From Cyclostephanos tholiformis (Eukaryota; Bacillariophyta; Thalassiosirophyceae; Thalassiosirales; Thalassiosiraceae), in contig JALLPB010000404.1 in NCBI GenBank assembly GCA_036939975.1, positions 1-16,275 of the forward strand: a stretch of DNA of 16,275 nucleotides, written 5' to 3'. The translations under genes and the position numbers were made by a program. Below the pieces are notes generated by a model, which saw only the letters and a list, made by a program, of their open reading frames with translations, searched no databases and was not told where the DNA came from. Shown here piece by piece: positions 1-8,798 of the stretch (its first letter is position 1; each line of letters begins with the position of its first letter).

Positions 1-2
1 TT

Positions 3-809
3 GTACATATTGGGCTTGTTCTTGAGAGCAAGATCCAAGTGGTCCCAATCCACTGCGTTGAAGCGGTCATTGGACCATTTATTTCTGGGTCGACTGGTCA
101 AATACTTCCGTGCCACCTCCTTATTTGCATGAAACCGTAGGTGGGGGGAGATATTGCCCGTAATTTTGTTACCCCAAATGACCAGAGCAACATCCTCCTT
201 CAGTAGCATCTGGGTGGGATGGTCATAATAGCCATGGTTTATCGCTGTGGACACCAAGCATTTTGCCAGAGTGTTGCAGATGCAGTTGATTTGCTGGGTT
301 AACATGAGTTGATCCCACTTCAGCATACGGTCCATATTCCTGTAGATGTGAATGTAATAAAATATGCTGTTGAGTAATGGTGTGACTGCCTTGAGACTGC
401 GGCGTATGTTGGCGTATTTTGCACTCAGTTGGATGTGGCGTGTGGGGTGAGAAGATACCTCCAGTGCACGGTTGTTGTCACAATATAGCATGGCTGTCCA
501 CCTGATGACTTTGTGGTATTCCACCAAAGCCTGCAAGAAGAGATGCAGAGCGCAGAGGCCCAAGAGCTCGGCTCTGTACGAGCCTGCCAAGGTAGATCAT
601 TCCAAAAAGGTACCCATCAGTTGGAATCCTGTGGTGGTACAATAGATCATCCACCCCACTCTGCGTAAGTCAGCAGCCTTTTTTTGATCGTATGACCCGT
701 CTGTGGCCCAAATTGATGTTCCGTTGTGGAGGCCTTTGACAATCCATTGGATATCTGCCGGATTGTCCTTACCAGGCTCCATTACTTCCCACATCCATGT
801 CCCCCCCAA
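3..809 (-). pseudogene. RNase H domain of the retroelement, partial and inactivated
   Basis: One minus-strand frame runs from 809 to the window edge (269 codons) with a single stop, TGA at 597-599. Numbering from 809, the motifs are WATDGSYD with catalytic-type Asp37, SYRAELLG with Glu81, and LYCDNNRAL with Asp111. These match the D-E-D core of type 1 RNase H (E. coli D10, E48, D70). The later motifs read IYRNMD at residue 158 and CNTLAK at residue 179, where E. coli has His124 and Asp134 and where I expect GH and CD(T/E)LA. Both therefore appear changed to Asn. The domain would cut RNA in RNA:DNA hybrids during reverse transcription. Downstream sequence (VIWGNKITGNISPHLRFHA) continues outside the window. 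Confidence 0.8.
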
Positions 810-978
810 CTATGGAGAAACTCTCAGAACCCTGTACGTGCATCTGCCACCATCGTGAGAACCGTACCGGTGGATAGCTTGACTACCTGGTGTACAGCGA
901 GGCCAGCTACCAAGATAGGGAGACTGTGGTCCATTTCCAGGAGGAGGGGTTCCTCATGTGATATGTGATAAATCCATG

Positions 979-2060
979 TCAACCGGGTGAAACGGAGACC
1001 GCCGCCTGCTTGTAGTGGAATAAAGTGTTGCTTTTTACCCACTGGAGATTGTCGGAAGCCTGTCCATAATACCATTCCCAGATGCGATGTGTGGGGTTGA
1101 TCCAATTGCTGAGGGGAACCTTGAGTTTGTTGCCAGTCATTGTGAAGGTGTGCCAGAAGTCAAACCATCGGTTCCAGTCCTCCCTCGTTGGAACTTCATG
1201 AGGGAACCTGAATGATGATGACCGATCCCTGCTGCCGGGGTTGAATACAAAATACTCCAGATAGCGACCGTCTATGGTAGTCAAGTCAGAGAGAAAGATG
1301 GATTCCAGGGACACCCTGCATCGGTTGAGACTTTGCATTGTCTCCCGGCTGAGGCCCTGTGAGTGGAATATCTCCATCAGCACTTGGTCCCGCTCCCTGG
1401 GAGGTGCTATGCTGGGATATGCCATACAGAGATGTATGTCAAAATGGTGAAGGGTCCCCCATAACATCTTTACCCACAACAGCGGGGCAAGATAGCCCCA
1501 AACTGCATAATCCAACAGGAATGGGTTGTTGGTTGTCCCTAACTGGAGTTATAAATATCTGAGAGAGGCATCAAGTTTCCTGCTCAAGTTTGTGGAGGTG
1601 CGGTAATGCTGCATTAGCATGTTCACTCACCCTATCAGTTGTTCCACTGAAAGATTGAATAAGCCAAATCCCTCGAATGATGTATGCAGCCGCTGCAGGT
1701 CTTTTGTCATGCTGCAGATGACACCTAGAACATTAAGCATCCTGTAATCCTCCTTATGAAGGAGGTTGCCGGTGACCTCAAGATTGTTATTCATTGTCCC
1801 TAGCCCATACCTAACCCCAGGCCACAGTTGATGTTTATATGCTACCCAGGCCATGTGACTGGGGAGATGCCCATTTATTGTTGATTTACTCACACTCCCA
1901 CCTTCTCCTTGATGTAAGCCAGATGTGCCAAGTTTCCTCCTGATGGAGAATCATGGATGCCAAGCGTCTTTTTGGATGCTGTGATGTGCTCCTGCAAGAT
2001 TGGGCTCATCGATCCGTCTGGATTGGTGACTACCATCTCATGGGGCACCGTGTCCACTTA
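979..2060 (-). pseudogene. RT thumb/connection region of the retroelement
   Basis: From about 2060 one frame reads VPHEMVVTNPDGSMSPILQ and KKTLGIHDSPSGGNLAHLAY. After a shift near 1893 the frame reads NGHLPSHMAWVAYKHQLWPG, then GFGLFNLSVEQLIG, TGA at 1627-1629, VNMLMQHYRTS, TAA at 1549-1551 and then 178 further codons (LAPLLWVKMLW, YPSIAPPRERDQVLMEIF, SIFLSDLTTIDGRYLEYFVF, a Trp-rich DWNRWFDFWHTFTM) to TGA at 979-981. More than 300 codons carry only two interior stops, so this was a coding frame. The region from 1020 down to 810 continues in other frames (LAVHQVVKLSTGTVL). It corresponds to the sequence between RT and RNase H; no separate enzymatic role is claimed. Confidence 0.7.
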
Positions 2061-2089
2061 CCTCCATTCGCCATCCACGCATTCATAAT

Positions 2090-2552
2090 CAAGGAGATAC
2101 CAAAAGCATTTTCCGGCTTGAGTGCACCCCCCATTGCATTGAGCAAGCAGCTTCAGTGCTCCAATTCCAACTGCGCCTGGCTCCACACCTCCCCTGGATC
2201 AAGAGTGTTTTCCCTCCATGTGTAGAGGTCAATGTCGTCCATGAAGCATGCTCCCATCGTGTGTATTGTCTCCACCGTGATGGGGTCCTGTATCATGGAA
2301 CCGAGGTTGAATTGTTTGAATATGTTGATGAGGACTGTGCTGAGTTGTATCCATGATGGAGGAGCTGCTCTGTTGCCTTGTCCCAGGCCCATCATGTAGG
2401 GGATGTGGGATGGGCTGCTGAAAAATGTCTTAGATTCGTCAAATCCCGTCCGTTAGAAAAATTTCATCATTTGGAGGCATAGCAATGTTGCAACAATGGC
2501 TGGAATGTTGCCGTTTGTGAGTACTAGCCAGACCAGGGACATTACTTTCAGT
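2090..2552 (-). pseudogene. Reverse transcriptase fragment (motifs B and C only)
   Basis: On the minus strand the frame starts abruptly near 2552 with SLVWLVLTNGNIPAIVATLL, has a TAA at 2453-2455 in KFF*RTGFDES, then YMMGLGQGNRAAPPSW (RT motif B-like) and, about 45 residues on, GACFMDDIDLYTW (motif C, x-x-DD). A TGA at 2153-2155 stands where the frame continues as SCLLNAMGGALKPEN, and a one-base frameshift follows. The palm residues of motif C are kept, but the fingers and motif A aspartate expected some 100 or more residues before motif B have no room: only about 50 codons separate motif B from the unrelated upstream segment. The product could not be an active polymerase. Confidence 0.75.
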
Positions 2553-2790
2553 GGGTATCTCCCTCAGCCGCTCCACATTGTACTTGTGTAGCTTCTTTGC
2601 CATTGCCTTTAATTAAATGTCGACCATTGCTTGGTCTAATTCTGCCTCAGTCCTTCTGTCATGCCATTCCTTTACCAAGGATTTGATCTCCCTGTCTGTT
2701 AGAGTGCTTTTTTTGTGTAGAGCCTGTCATCTATCTAACATGTTTTTAATATCCATCTAATTCATTTTGGCAAGATATCCCCCTCGCCCA
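2552..2790 (-). pseudogene. Charged helical segment of the retroelement ahead of the RT fragment
   Basis: A minus-strand frame reads LHKKSTLTDREIKSLVKEW, then HDRRTEAELDQAMVDI, a TAA, and KAMAKKLHKYNVERLREIPTE. The high Lys/Arg/Glu content and periodic Leu/Ile indicate alpha-helix or coiled coil. It stops near 2545-2553, where the reading switches directly into the middle of a reverse transcriptase domain. This supports an internal deletion rather than a normal domain junction. Confidence 0.45.
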
Positions 2791-2970
2791 CATATAGTTT
2801 GCCCTAGTGGCTGCCCCTGAGAGCAGAACAACCTTTATAAGGATTGATCATCCCTGTGGGTGGTTGCCCGTCTTGCAGCTCCCTGTTGTCTGGGGGCGCT
2901 GGTTGTGTGTGCTGCAGTTGATGATGTTCCCCCTCTGTTGCCTGCAGCAGCAAGGGAGGGTCATCTATTG

Positions 2971-4125
2971 CTATTCACCTCCCGCCATGCTCCTGGATTG
3001 CACCCCCTCCTTGTCCCCTCCTGCATCTTTGGCAGGTTCTGTGACAGCCCCTTCTGTGGGACTCATCTGCTGGGCTCCGGGTAATGGTCCGTTAGTCTTA
3101 CTGGCTTCTTGTGTTTCCCCTTCCCCTGGATTGGGGATGTTGGGAGCAGGTTCAGGTTCATCGTACTGAATGGCTTTGACGTGGCTATCCAAAGCCTCCT
3201 CCTCCTTGTCATCATTGTATTTGCCGATCTCCATATGAATTTGAGAGATGAATGCAATAGTGTCATGGGGGTCCTCCCCAGCCTCCTTGTACATGATATT
3301 GATGAGTTGTTCCGGGAGATCCCGGAATTCCATTGGGACTCCCACTAACTGCCCCTGAAGTTCTTCCTTAATGATTTCCAGACAAATTCACATTGCCCCC
3401 ACAGAAGGCCCTGCCGTATTCCACAGAGTGTGCAGGAATGTATTAGGGGTTGCATATTTCTTGGTGTAATTAGCATCAAACTCCCCTGATGACACCTCAT
3501 TGGCTTCACTCTTGTAGTCAGATAGCTTCAGGTTGAGGTCACCAGAATGGATGCTTAGGTCATCCTCTCTGAAGTTGCTGCTGTCGCTTGCCTCCTCATC
3601 TGAGTCCAGTTGGAGAAGAGTCGTGACCTTTGTCATCTTGGCCATGAGCTGTGAAACCTCTTTGGCTTCCTCCTTCCATGAAGAGTCCTCGCTCTCTGAC
3701 GTCGCTCCGACCTCAGAGTCTTCCTCCATGTCTCTCTCCTCCTTGCTGGCGTGTTTGCTCTCCTCCTCCATTGATGCCGTGGAAAATAACACTGCCCCTT
3801 GCCCACCGTTGCCCATGATTATATCCATACCGTCGATGGCCACTAGCTTGTTCTCGGAAATCCTGTCTGTGTCTTCTTTGTCATCATCTGATCTCTCCTT
3901 GGAATCAATGGAGACCTTGGACATGCCAATACTGTATACTGACTGCACCAAGGTAGGATTCGGAGCTGGTGACGCCAAAGCTCCAGTTCCTCTACCCTTT
4001 GTCGAGTGGAGTGAGGTGAGGGACAACGCCTCTGAAAAATTGTGTGCCTCAATTGACCCTACCTTGGCCTCACTGAAGGTAATGGCAGCGACATCATGTC
4101 CGTGACTAGCTAGCGACCAACTTCC
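2971..4125 (-). pseudogene. Acidic Ser/Asp/Glu-rich linker of the retroelement polyprotein
   Basis: The frame is open from just after a TAA at 4126-4128 down to a TAG at 2971-2973, with one internal TGA at 3388-3390 after which the same frame resumes (ICLEIIKEELQGQLVGV). The first part contains GHDVAAITFSEAKVGSIEAH, followed by a long acidic, serine-rich stretch (ERSDDDKEDTDRISENK, EEDSEVGATSESEDSSWKEE, LDSDEEASDSSN). After the TGA the segment FRDLPEQLINIMYKEAGED is amphipathic and could form a helix, and the tail is Pro/Gly/Glu-rich. It lies between the gag-like region and RT and is probably disordered. No start codon is claimed, because this is an interior part of a polyprotein. Confidence 0.6.
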
Positions 4126-4375
4126 TTATCCGAGAGCCCCAGAGTTAGGTTGTAGATGCCCTCTGATGTAGATGCCTGCATGATGTCGTCTCTGTTGGTC
4201 CTTTTGACTACAGCGTGGCCCAGATTCTTAAGACATTTAGATGCCGTCACCTTTTGTTGCTAAGAGAGTGTAAAGCAGTGTCGGATCAACCAATTGATGT
4301 CCTCCGTAAGGCATCCGCGACGACGAAGCCACCAGTAAACTTGTGCACCCAGACATGCTATAAAGCTTCAACGTG
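4110..4375 (-). pseudogene. Conserved block of the retroelement after a frameshift (YWWLRRRG)
   Basis: After the TAG at 4388 the previous frame continues briefly (EISGHVEAL). The coding signal then moves to a neighbouring frame reading VYWWLRRRGCLTEDINWLIR, a stop in front of QQKVTASKCLKNLGHAVVK, then DDIMQASTSEGIYNLTLGLS, ending at TAG 4110-4112. The regular spacing of hydrophobic and charged residues, together with the neighbouring fragments, supports real but broken coding sequence. It links the gag-like region to the acidic linker. Function is unknown. Confidence 0.55.
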
Positions 4376-4390
4376 CCCAGAAATCTCCTA

Positions 4391-6094
4391 GAAGTAGCCC
4401 ATGGTCATGCCATTCAGGTCAGTGAACAGGCATATCCATACTTTGTGTCCGTTGATCTCCATGAGATTAAACATATCTCGCACTGAGGTATCCATGGCCT
4501 CTCTTGCCTTGCCCTCTGCATCCGGCAGCAATCATAGAGAGAACCTGGTGTCCGCATCAATCAGACCTTCAAGCATTGCCGCGCCCATGCTGAGCTGAAC
4601 AGATCCATGAGTCTGTACCATCTGAATATACCGAGTTTTTCCCGCTTGTAAACTTTTCTCATTAGGGATATCCACCGTGAAGGCCGCATTACCCCAGTGT
4701 GTATGCCAGACTTTCCACTCTTTTGCAAAAGCAAGCAATGTTGCCAACTGGCCATAGTCCTTCTCGTAAATGTGAAGAACATATGCCAGGCAGGCGTTGT
4801 TCATTCCTTGCTTTTGCTTTTTCTCCTCCACCCCTTCCCATGGCATTCCCGCTGGGAACTCCCTGACCACTGCGTATTTTAGCCACTTGGATAGTTGGTG
4901 CTGTGAGTATTTGTACTCCGCATTGTTCTCCGAGATGAGACGACTCTCTATCTTCTGAAGTTCCTCATCGAACGTCTGCCGGATAACCTCCTCTTTGATC
5001 GTGTTGGGCGCGCCAAGCAACAACTGGCGCACGACCGTGTTGACCTCCTGACATTGCTTGAAATAAATTGCACAACCCATGTGTCATAGGTCTCCTGTGG
5101 CCTCCTTGAGACATTTTTGTGGGTCAAGAGAAAAACCCATCACTGCAGACCCTCTGATTGCCCGGCCCCCTTCTTGGTTCACATTGTTGAAGGCCCTCTT
5201 GTTAGGAATTGCAAAGTATCTTTGCAAGATGACCTGATAAATAGGAAGGTCGGCTTTCTCCTTGATGGGCAGTCTGCTGGGATCCAATTCATTGATCGCA
5301 AAAAATAAAGTATTCTTGTCAATATGAACTTGGAGAAATGACAAGGCGGAAATAAGTTTCTTGCCGAACGCCGCTTGGGTGTCCTTCCCTTTATCAACTC
5401 TCGCTGAGAATGCAACCATGCACTTCTTGTGCTTAATCGCTAGAGTCTTCAGGACAGATTTTTTAGCCACCTCTTCAAACGTTGCCTTTTTCTTATCCGT
5501 TTTATTGGATCCCTTGGGAGAGGTTGTGCCCGACCCCTTCTTTTGTAGCAACCCTTTTATTGCCTCCAAGTTTGTGGTGATTCCTCCGCCTGACTCATCC
5601 GGTGATGAAACCTTGTCATCCGATCTTGTCTTCTTGCTTCGTCTGGAGTGTTTGTCATCCAAGGCATTGCAGGAAGACTTCTTAGAGGGCGTGGTAGATG
5701 TTGCTAGGCTCCTCCTCTGTTTGCCCTCCCCTCCTTTGTTTGATTCAGCCTTGGACCCATCTGTCCTGGGTGCGGTCAAACTCTCGCCCTCCCCCTTGTT
5801 ACGACCGGATGCCGTTTTCTCTCCCCCCCCTCTTTTTCCAACCGCATCAATTGGAGTTCCTTCCAGGGTTGGAGAGGGCATGCATGCACCGGCGCCAAAA
5901 TAACCTTCCAGTCCCTTTTTCTTAGCCTTCTTGGCCTGCGCTTGTGCCCTTTTGTTGGCCATCATGCACCGTGTCACCTTTGCTAGACTAGCGCACATTG
6001 GAGTAGATGTGATCTCTTCTGACTTGCGCGCAGCCTTTCCTTTGTTGTCCTGCATTGTGAGTTCGTTAAGCAGTGGTCGGGGTGGAGTTGCCAT
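4391..6094 (-). pseudogene. N-terminal gag-like region of the retroelement, two in-frame TGA stops
   Basis: The first ATG with a plausible start is at 6094-6092 (MATPPRPLLNEL). The frame then runs 568 codons to a TAG at 4388-4390, interrupted only by TGA at 5084-5086 and TGA at 4532-4534. The first 200 residues are basic and rich in Lys, Ser, Gly and Thr (KKAKKKGLEGYFGAG and KKTRSDDK stretches), consistent with a nucleic-acid-binding or disordered tail. The part below 5080 looks globular: QLLLGAPNTIKEEV, a Trp-rich HTHWGNAAFTV segment and a YIQMVQTHGSVQLSMGAA segment, then NGHKVWICLFTDLNGM after the second TGA. I recall this order from diatom retroelement polyproteins, but no named domain is recognised. 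The position ahead of RT suggests a gag or ORF1 role (inference). An extended open stretch from 6172 begins with GTG and is probably leader. Confidence 0.7.
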
Positions 6095-6217
6095 CGTTCC
6101 AATAATTTGTTTCCCCAAATAATAAAGTATACAAGGGTCTGAGAAGTTTGTCGTTGTTGTGTATGCTGCCACATCGCAAAGATGTTGTGCGTCTCTCCAA
6201 AATCAATGACATAGACT

Positions 6218-6251
6218 TGACAGATAGCCTTGCATGACAGATAGCTTTGCA
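6218..6251. repeat. 17-bp tandem duplication
   Basis: TGACAGATAGCCTTGCA (6218-6234) is followed immediately by TGACAGATAGCTTTGCA (6235-6251), with one difference. It lies in the presumed 5' leader of the retroelement. Confidence 0.85.
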
Positions 6252-6437
6252 CGCGAACAAGGGTATGATGTCGGCGGCAAGCATGGACAAACCCAGACAC
6301 GAGGGAAGAGAGATTTTGGCAGGATGGGCGCTCTCTCAACCCCTTGGATCTGTGAAGAGTTTTTAAGTCTTCAGACTCCTTGAATTGGGAGTAGTGCCCC
6401 AGCCCCCTCTGACCTCTCCCCGTCATGCCCGAAATCA

Positions 6438-7004
6438 ACGCAAAAGCTCTTCGAGGGCTACGCTGCTTCCATCAAAGATAATGCTGGATCGTCCGCTGAT
6501 TACGCTGTTTTAATGGCACACTAAGACGAGTTGATCCACAGTATTTGGCAGTGCCTCCCCTGTATAGAAGTGTTCTGAGTGCGTTACCGTGTTGTCAATG
6601 ATTGGATAACCAACCGGCGAAACCCAAAAGAAGAATCCATGGTAATGCATATACACATGGTGAACACATGCGTCGCCTAACCTTTTGCATTCCCAGTCAA
6701 AGATAATGGTTTAGTCGGTACACGTTCCTTTTAAACGACCTTCTTCTGGTTCCTGAGTCATAGAGATAGGAAGGAAGATGGATTGATTATCGGTGGGGTT
6801 GGTTGCATGGATTTTATATGTTTGCAATCGAATTCCTCTGTGATTGCCGTATCAGCACCATGTCGAACTGGACGAGCAAGGTGTATGATTAATAGCTTCC
6901 TGTGCATTGGCGGAGCAGAACCTTTGTGTTCCCCCTCCTCTTAACGATTTTATGGATGACTTTGCACGACCAGAGACAGCAAATCCGATGTGAAAATGAG
7001 GATG
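6438..7004 (-). pseudogene. Possible decayed coding fragment, unidentified
   Basis: A minus-strand frame runs 189 codons from after TAG 7005-7007 to TGA 6435-6437, with interior stops TGA 6852-6854, TAA 6711-6713 and TAA 6510-6512. The translated stretches look protein-like, for example GIRLQTYKIHATNPTDNQ, TIIFDWECKRLGDACVHHVY and SPVGYPIIDNTVTHSEHFY. Three stops in 189 codons is fewer than the roughly nine expected by chance, but among six frames of a long noncoding tract that is only suggestive. Strand and decay pattern match the retroelement next to it, so it could be another transposon remnant. No family is recognised and no start is claimed. Confidence 0.2.
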
Positions 7005-7042
7005 CTAGTATCAATTTTTGGTGATGGTTAAGTTGAATTGTT

Positions 7043-7092
7043 CGGAGGAGGATCCTTGAATTCCTCCGTAGACTCCGATATGTTGTCTACGG
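7043..7092. repeat. Two overlapping, mutually exclusive hairpins
   Basis: Arm CGGAGGA (7043-7049) pairs with TCCTCCG (7062-7068). Arm CCGTAGAC (7066-7073) pairs with GTCTACGG (7085-7092). The hairpins share 7066-7068, so only one can form fully. No gene is adjacent; it may be a remnant of an inverted-repeat element. Confidence 0.55.
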
Positions 7093-7158
7093 CTTAAAAT
7101 ATTAAGTAATTGGTCTACTTATAATTGTTCCACATGACTCATTCCACAGAGAAAAAGT

Positions 7159-7510
7159 TATATTGTTGTATATACAGAAAGTGTTTGAGCATGTTCATAT
7201 GCTGTGGATAGTCATATGGGTGCACCCTTACACTGTTACACTGCTGGCCAAGTTGACCCAGATTTGGGTTTATTTGGGGATGGTGGGGTAAAATAATGAC
7301 GTGTTGAAATAGTTGACGCTGTACAACTCCCCTCACTTCTTCTCCACATTCATATTGTATGTATAGAAAGTGTTTGAGCTTGTTCGTATGCTGTGGATAG
7401 ACATATTGGTGAAGGCAAGATCAAACTTATGAATTAGGAAGGTTGAGGCAGTTATGCTAAACATGACATTGATGTTTAATTGCAGTTGAGGCTGTTCAAC
7501 TCCATCTGTT
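7159..7510. repeat. Diverged direct repeat, two copies about 190 bp apart
   Basis: The core AGAAAGTGTTTGAGC followed by (A/T)TGTTC(A/G)TATGCTGTGGATAG occurs at 7159-7217 and at 7351-7406. A second pair about 170-190 bp apart, AGTTGACGCTGTACAACTCC and AGTTGAGGCTGTTCAACTCC, ends near 7329 and 7502. The two units are therefore roughly 7159-7340 and 7351-7510, with substantial divergence and small indels. They are followed almost at once by the fold-back array. Confidence 0.7.
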
Positions 7511-7559
7511 GTAGACTGCATCTCATATCCATCTAAATTTATATTGTGTGTTTCATTTA

Positions 7560-8082
7560 TGGCCCTCAAAATGGCCACTTATGATGCATCGTTGCAGCAG
7601 AGTAATAATTGGAATGGGCCACAATGAGTGATTTTTCCATCTATCACACATCAAATCACTTTAGGGTCATCCTTTGATCTTGACCAAGCAATACACTTTA
7701 TTTGGGAGTGAAGGTGCTTATGGCCCTTAAAATGGCCACTTACGATGCATCGGTTGCATTGGAGCAATAATTGGCCATTTTGAAGGCCACAGTGAGTGAT
7801 TTATTTGTCTATGGCACATCAAATCACTATAGGATCATCATTTGTTCTTGAGCAAGCTAATAAGCTTTATGCCAGGAGTGAAGGTATTATGGCCCTCAAA
7901 ATGGCCAATTATTGCCCCCATGTCATCCTTTGATCTTGAGCAAGCAAATAAGCTTTATGCGGGGAGTGAATGTGTTTATGGCCCTCAAAACAACCAATTA
8001 TTGCTCTGATTCAGGGATGCATCATCACGGTAATAATTGGCCATTTTGATGACCATAAATACCCTCACTCCTAGCATAAAGC
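7560..8082. repeat. Fold-back (MITE-like) repeat array
   Basis: TGGCCCTCAAAATGGCCA-type arms start at 7560, 7721, 7890 and 7979 (spacings 161, 169 and 89, the third unit being shortened). Within unit 2 the arm TGGCCCTTAAAATGGCCA (7721-7738) is inverted at 7772-7789 with two mismatches, around a GATGCATC palindrome that recurs at 7583, 7744 and 8016. Units are joined by a conserved spacer (TTGATCTTGAGCAAGC, then AAGCTTTATGC and GGGAGTGAA). The right end, 8031-8082, is the inverse of 7864-7914 with about four mismatches and one gap over some 52 bp. There is no open frame. The structure fits a nested nonautonomous fold-back or MITE element; no transposase is visible. Confidence 0.8.
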
Positions 8083-8242
8083 ACCACTTGTTTGGGGGGG
8101 TGTATCCCTAGTGATCCGACATGACGGAGTAGGATAAATCACTTTCTACAAGGACTATTCCTGCCAACAGTGGCCATGGTTGAATTAATTAGTTATTTTG
8201 TCCGAGTGAGTTCTAGCTTTTACAGGATACTATGATGGAATT

Positions 8243-8356
8243 AGTATAAAAATAACTCAGATTCCAAGTAAAAAAAATTCTCCAGCCGAGTTATTAATTT
8301 CTGAAAATAAGAATAAAAGTGATTGATTGACTTGGAAACTGTAGTATTTTTAGACC
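8243..8356. repeat. Imperfect inverted repeat with 60-bp spacer
   Basis: The sequence at 8243-8269 (ending GATTCCAAGT) is repeated in inverse at 8330-8356 (beginning ACTTGGAAACTG), with roughly six mismatches in 27. It sits in AT-rich noncoding DNA and may be the termini of a small decayed element. Confidence 0.45.
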
Positions 8357-8798
8357 CATTTTTTATACTCTTACTAGGTATTTTGAGGTACCATTTTCTG
8401 GTGGGAGCAGATACAGTAGCGGAGCATTCCTAAAAATGTATAAAAATATTAAGACAAACACAGACAGAGAGTACAAGATTAATGCAAGTCCTGAACTGGT
8501 GCCAAACCAATATCCAGATATCCTACATATGTCCATTGTAGTAAAATACTCTAAAGGCTCTTAAAGCTCAATCATACAGCCCAATAAAGTGTATATGTGT
8601 GTAGAGTGCAACCTGATGGTCACATCACCACTTGGGATTGTTGCCATCCAACATTATCTTGGGGGTCAAATGTGTGCCCATTTTCACCTAGCATGCACTT
8701 AACAACCTGACAACACATGATGCTTCACCTGTCAGTTCGACTTTTTGTCATTTTGCTTTGTTTAATATGTTTCAATACTATATACCCCACTGCCCAAC

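Larger units (their letters stand above)
1..6172 (-). mobile_element. Degenerate RT/RNase H retroelement, truncated by the left window edge
   Basis: A single element is read on the minus strand from about 6094 to beyond base 1. Domain order is a basic Lys/Ser-rich N-terminal region, a conserved block around YWWLRRRG, an acidic linker, an RT fragment with GLGQGNRAAPPSW and FMDD, a connection region and RNase H. The same frame often resumes after isolated stops (6 TGA, 2 TAA and 1 TAG identified) and there are several frameshifts, so the copy is dead. No long terminal repeats, integrase or CCHC zinc knuckle are visible; the 3' end lies outside the window and the 5' boundary is unclear (6094-6172 is open but probably 5' untranslated). 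From memory, similar polyproteins are common in diatom genomes; the family is not assigned here to LINE, LTR or another class. Domain identity is confident; the boundaries are not. Confidence 0.85.

Noticed and set aside
3533..4105. 190-codon plus-strand open frame rich in Ser and Leu
   Set aside because: It is the antisense shadow of the acidic linker of the retroelement, whose minus-strand frame continues in register on both sides.
5361..5903. 180-codon plus-strand open frame
   Set aside because: It is antisense to the Lys/Ser-rich gag-like region. The minus strand carries the continuous 568-codon frame.
7560..8082. CRISPR-like array
   Set aside because: Repeat spacing is long and irregular, the repeats are internally palindromic and diverged, and the intervening sequence is itself conserved. 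This fits a fold-back element in a eukaryotic genome.
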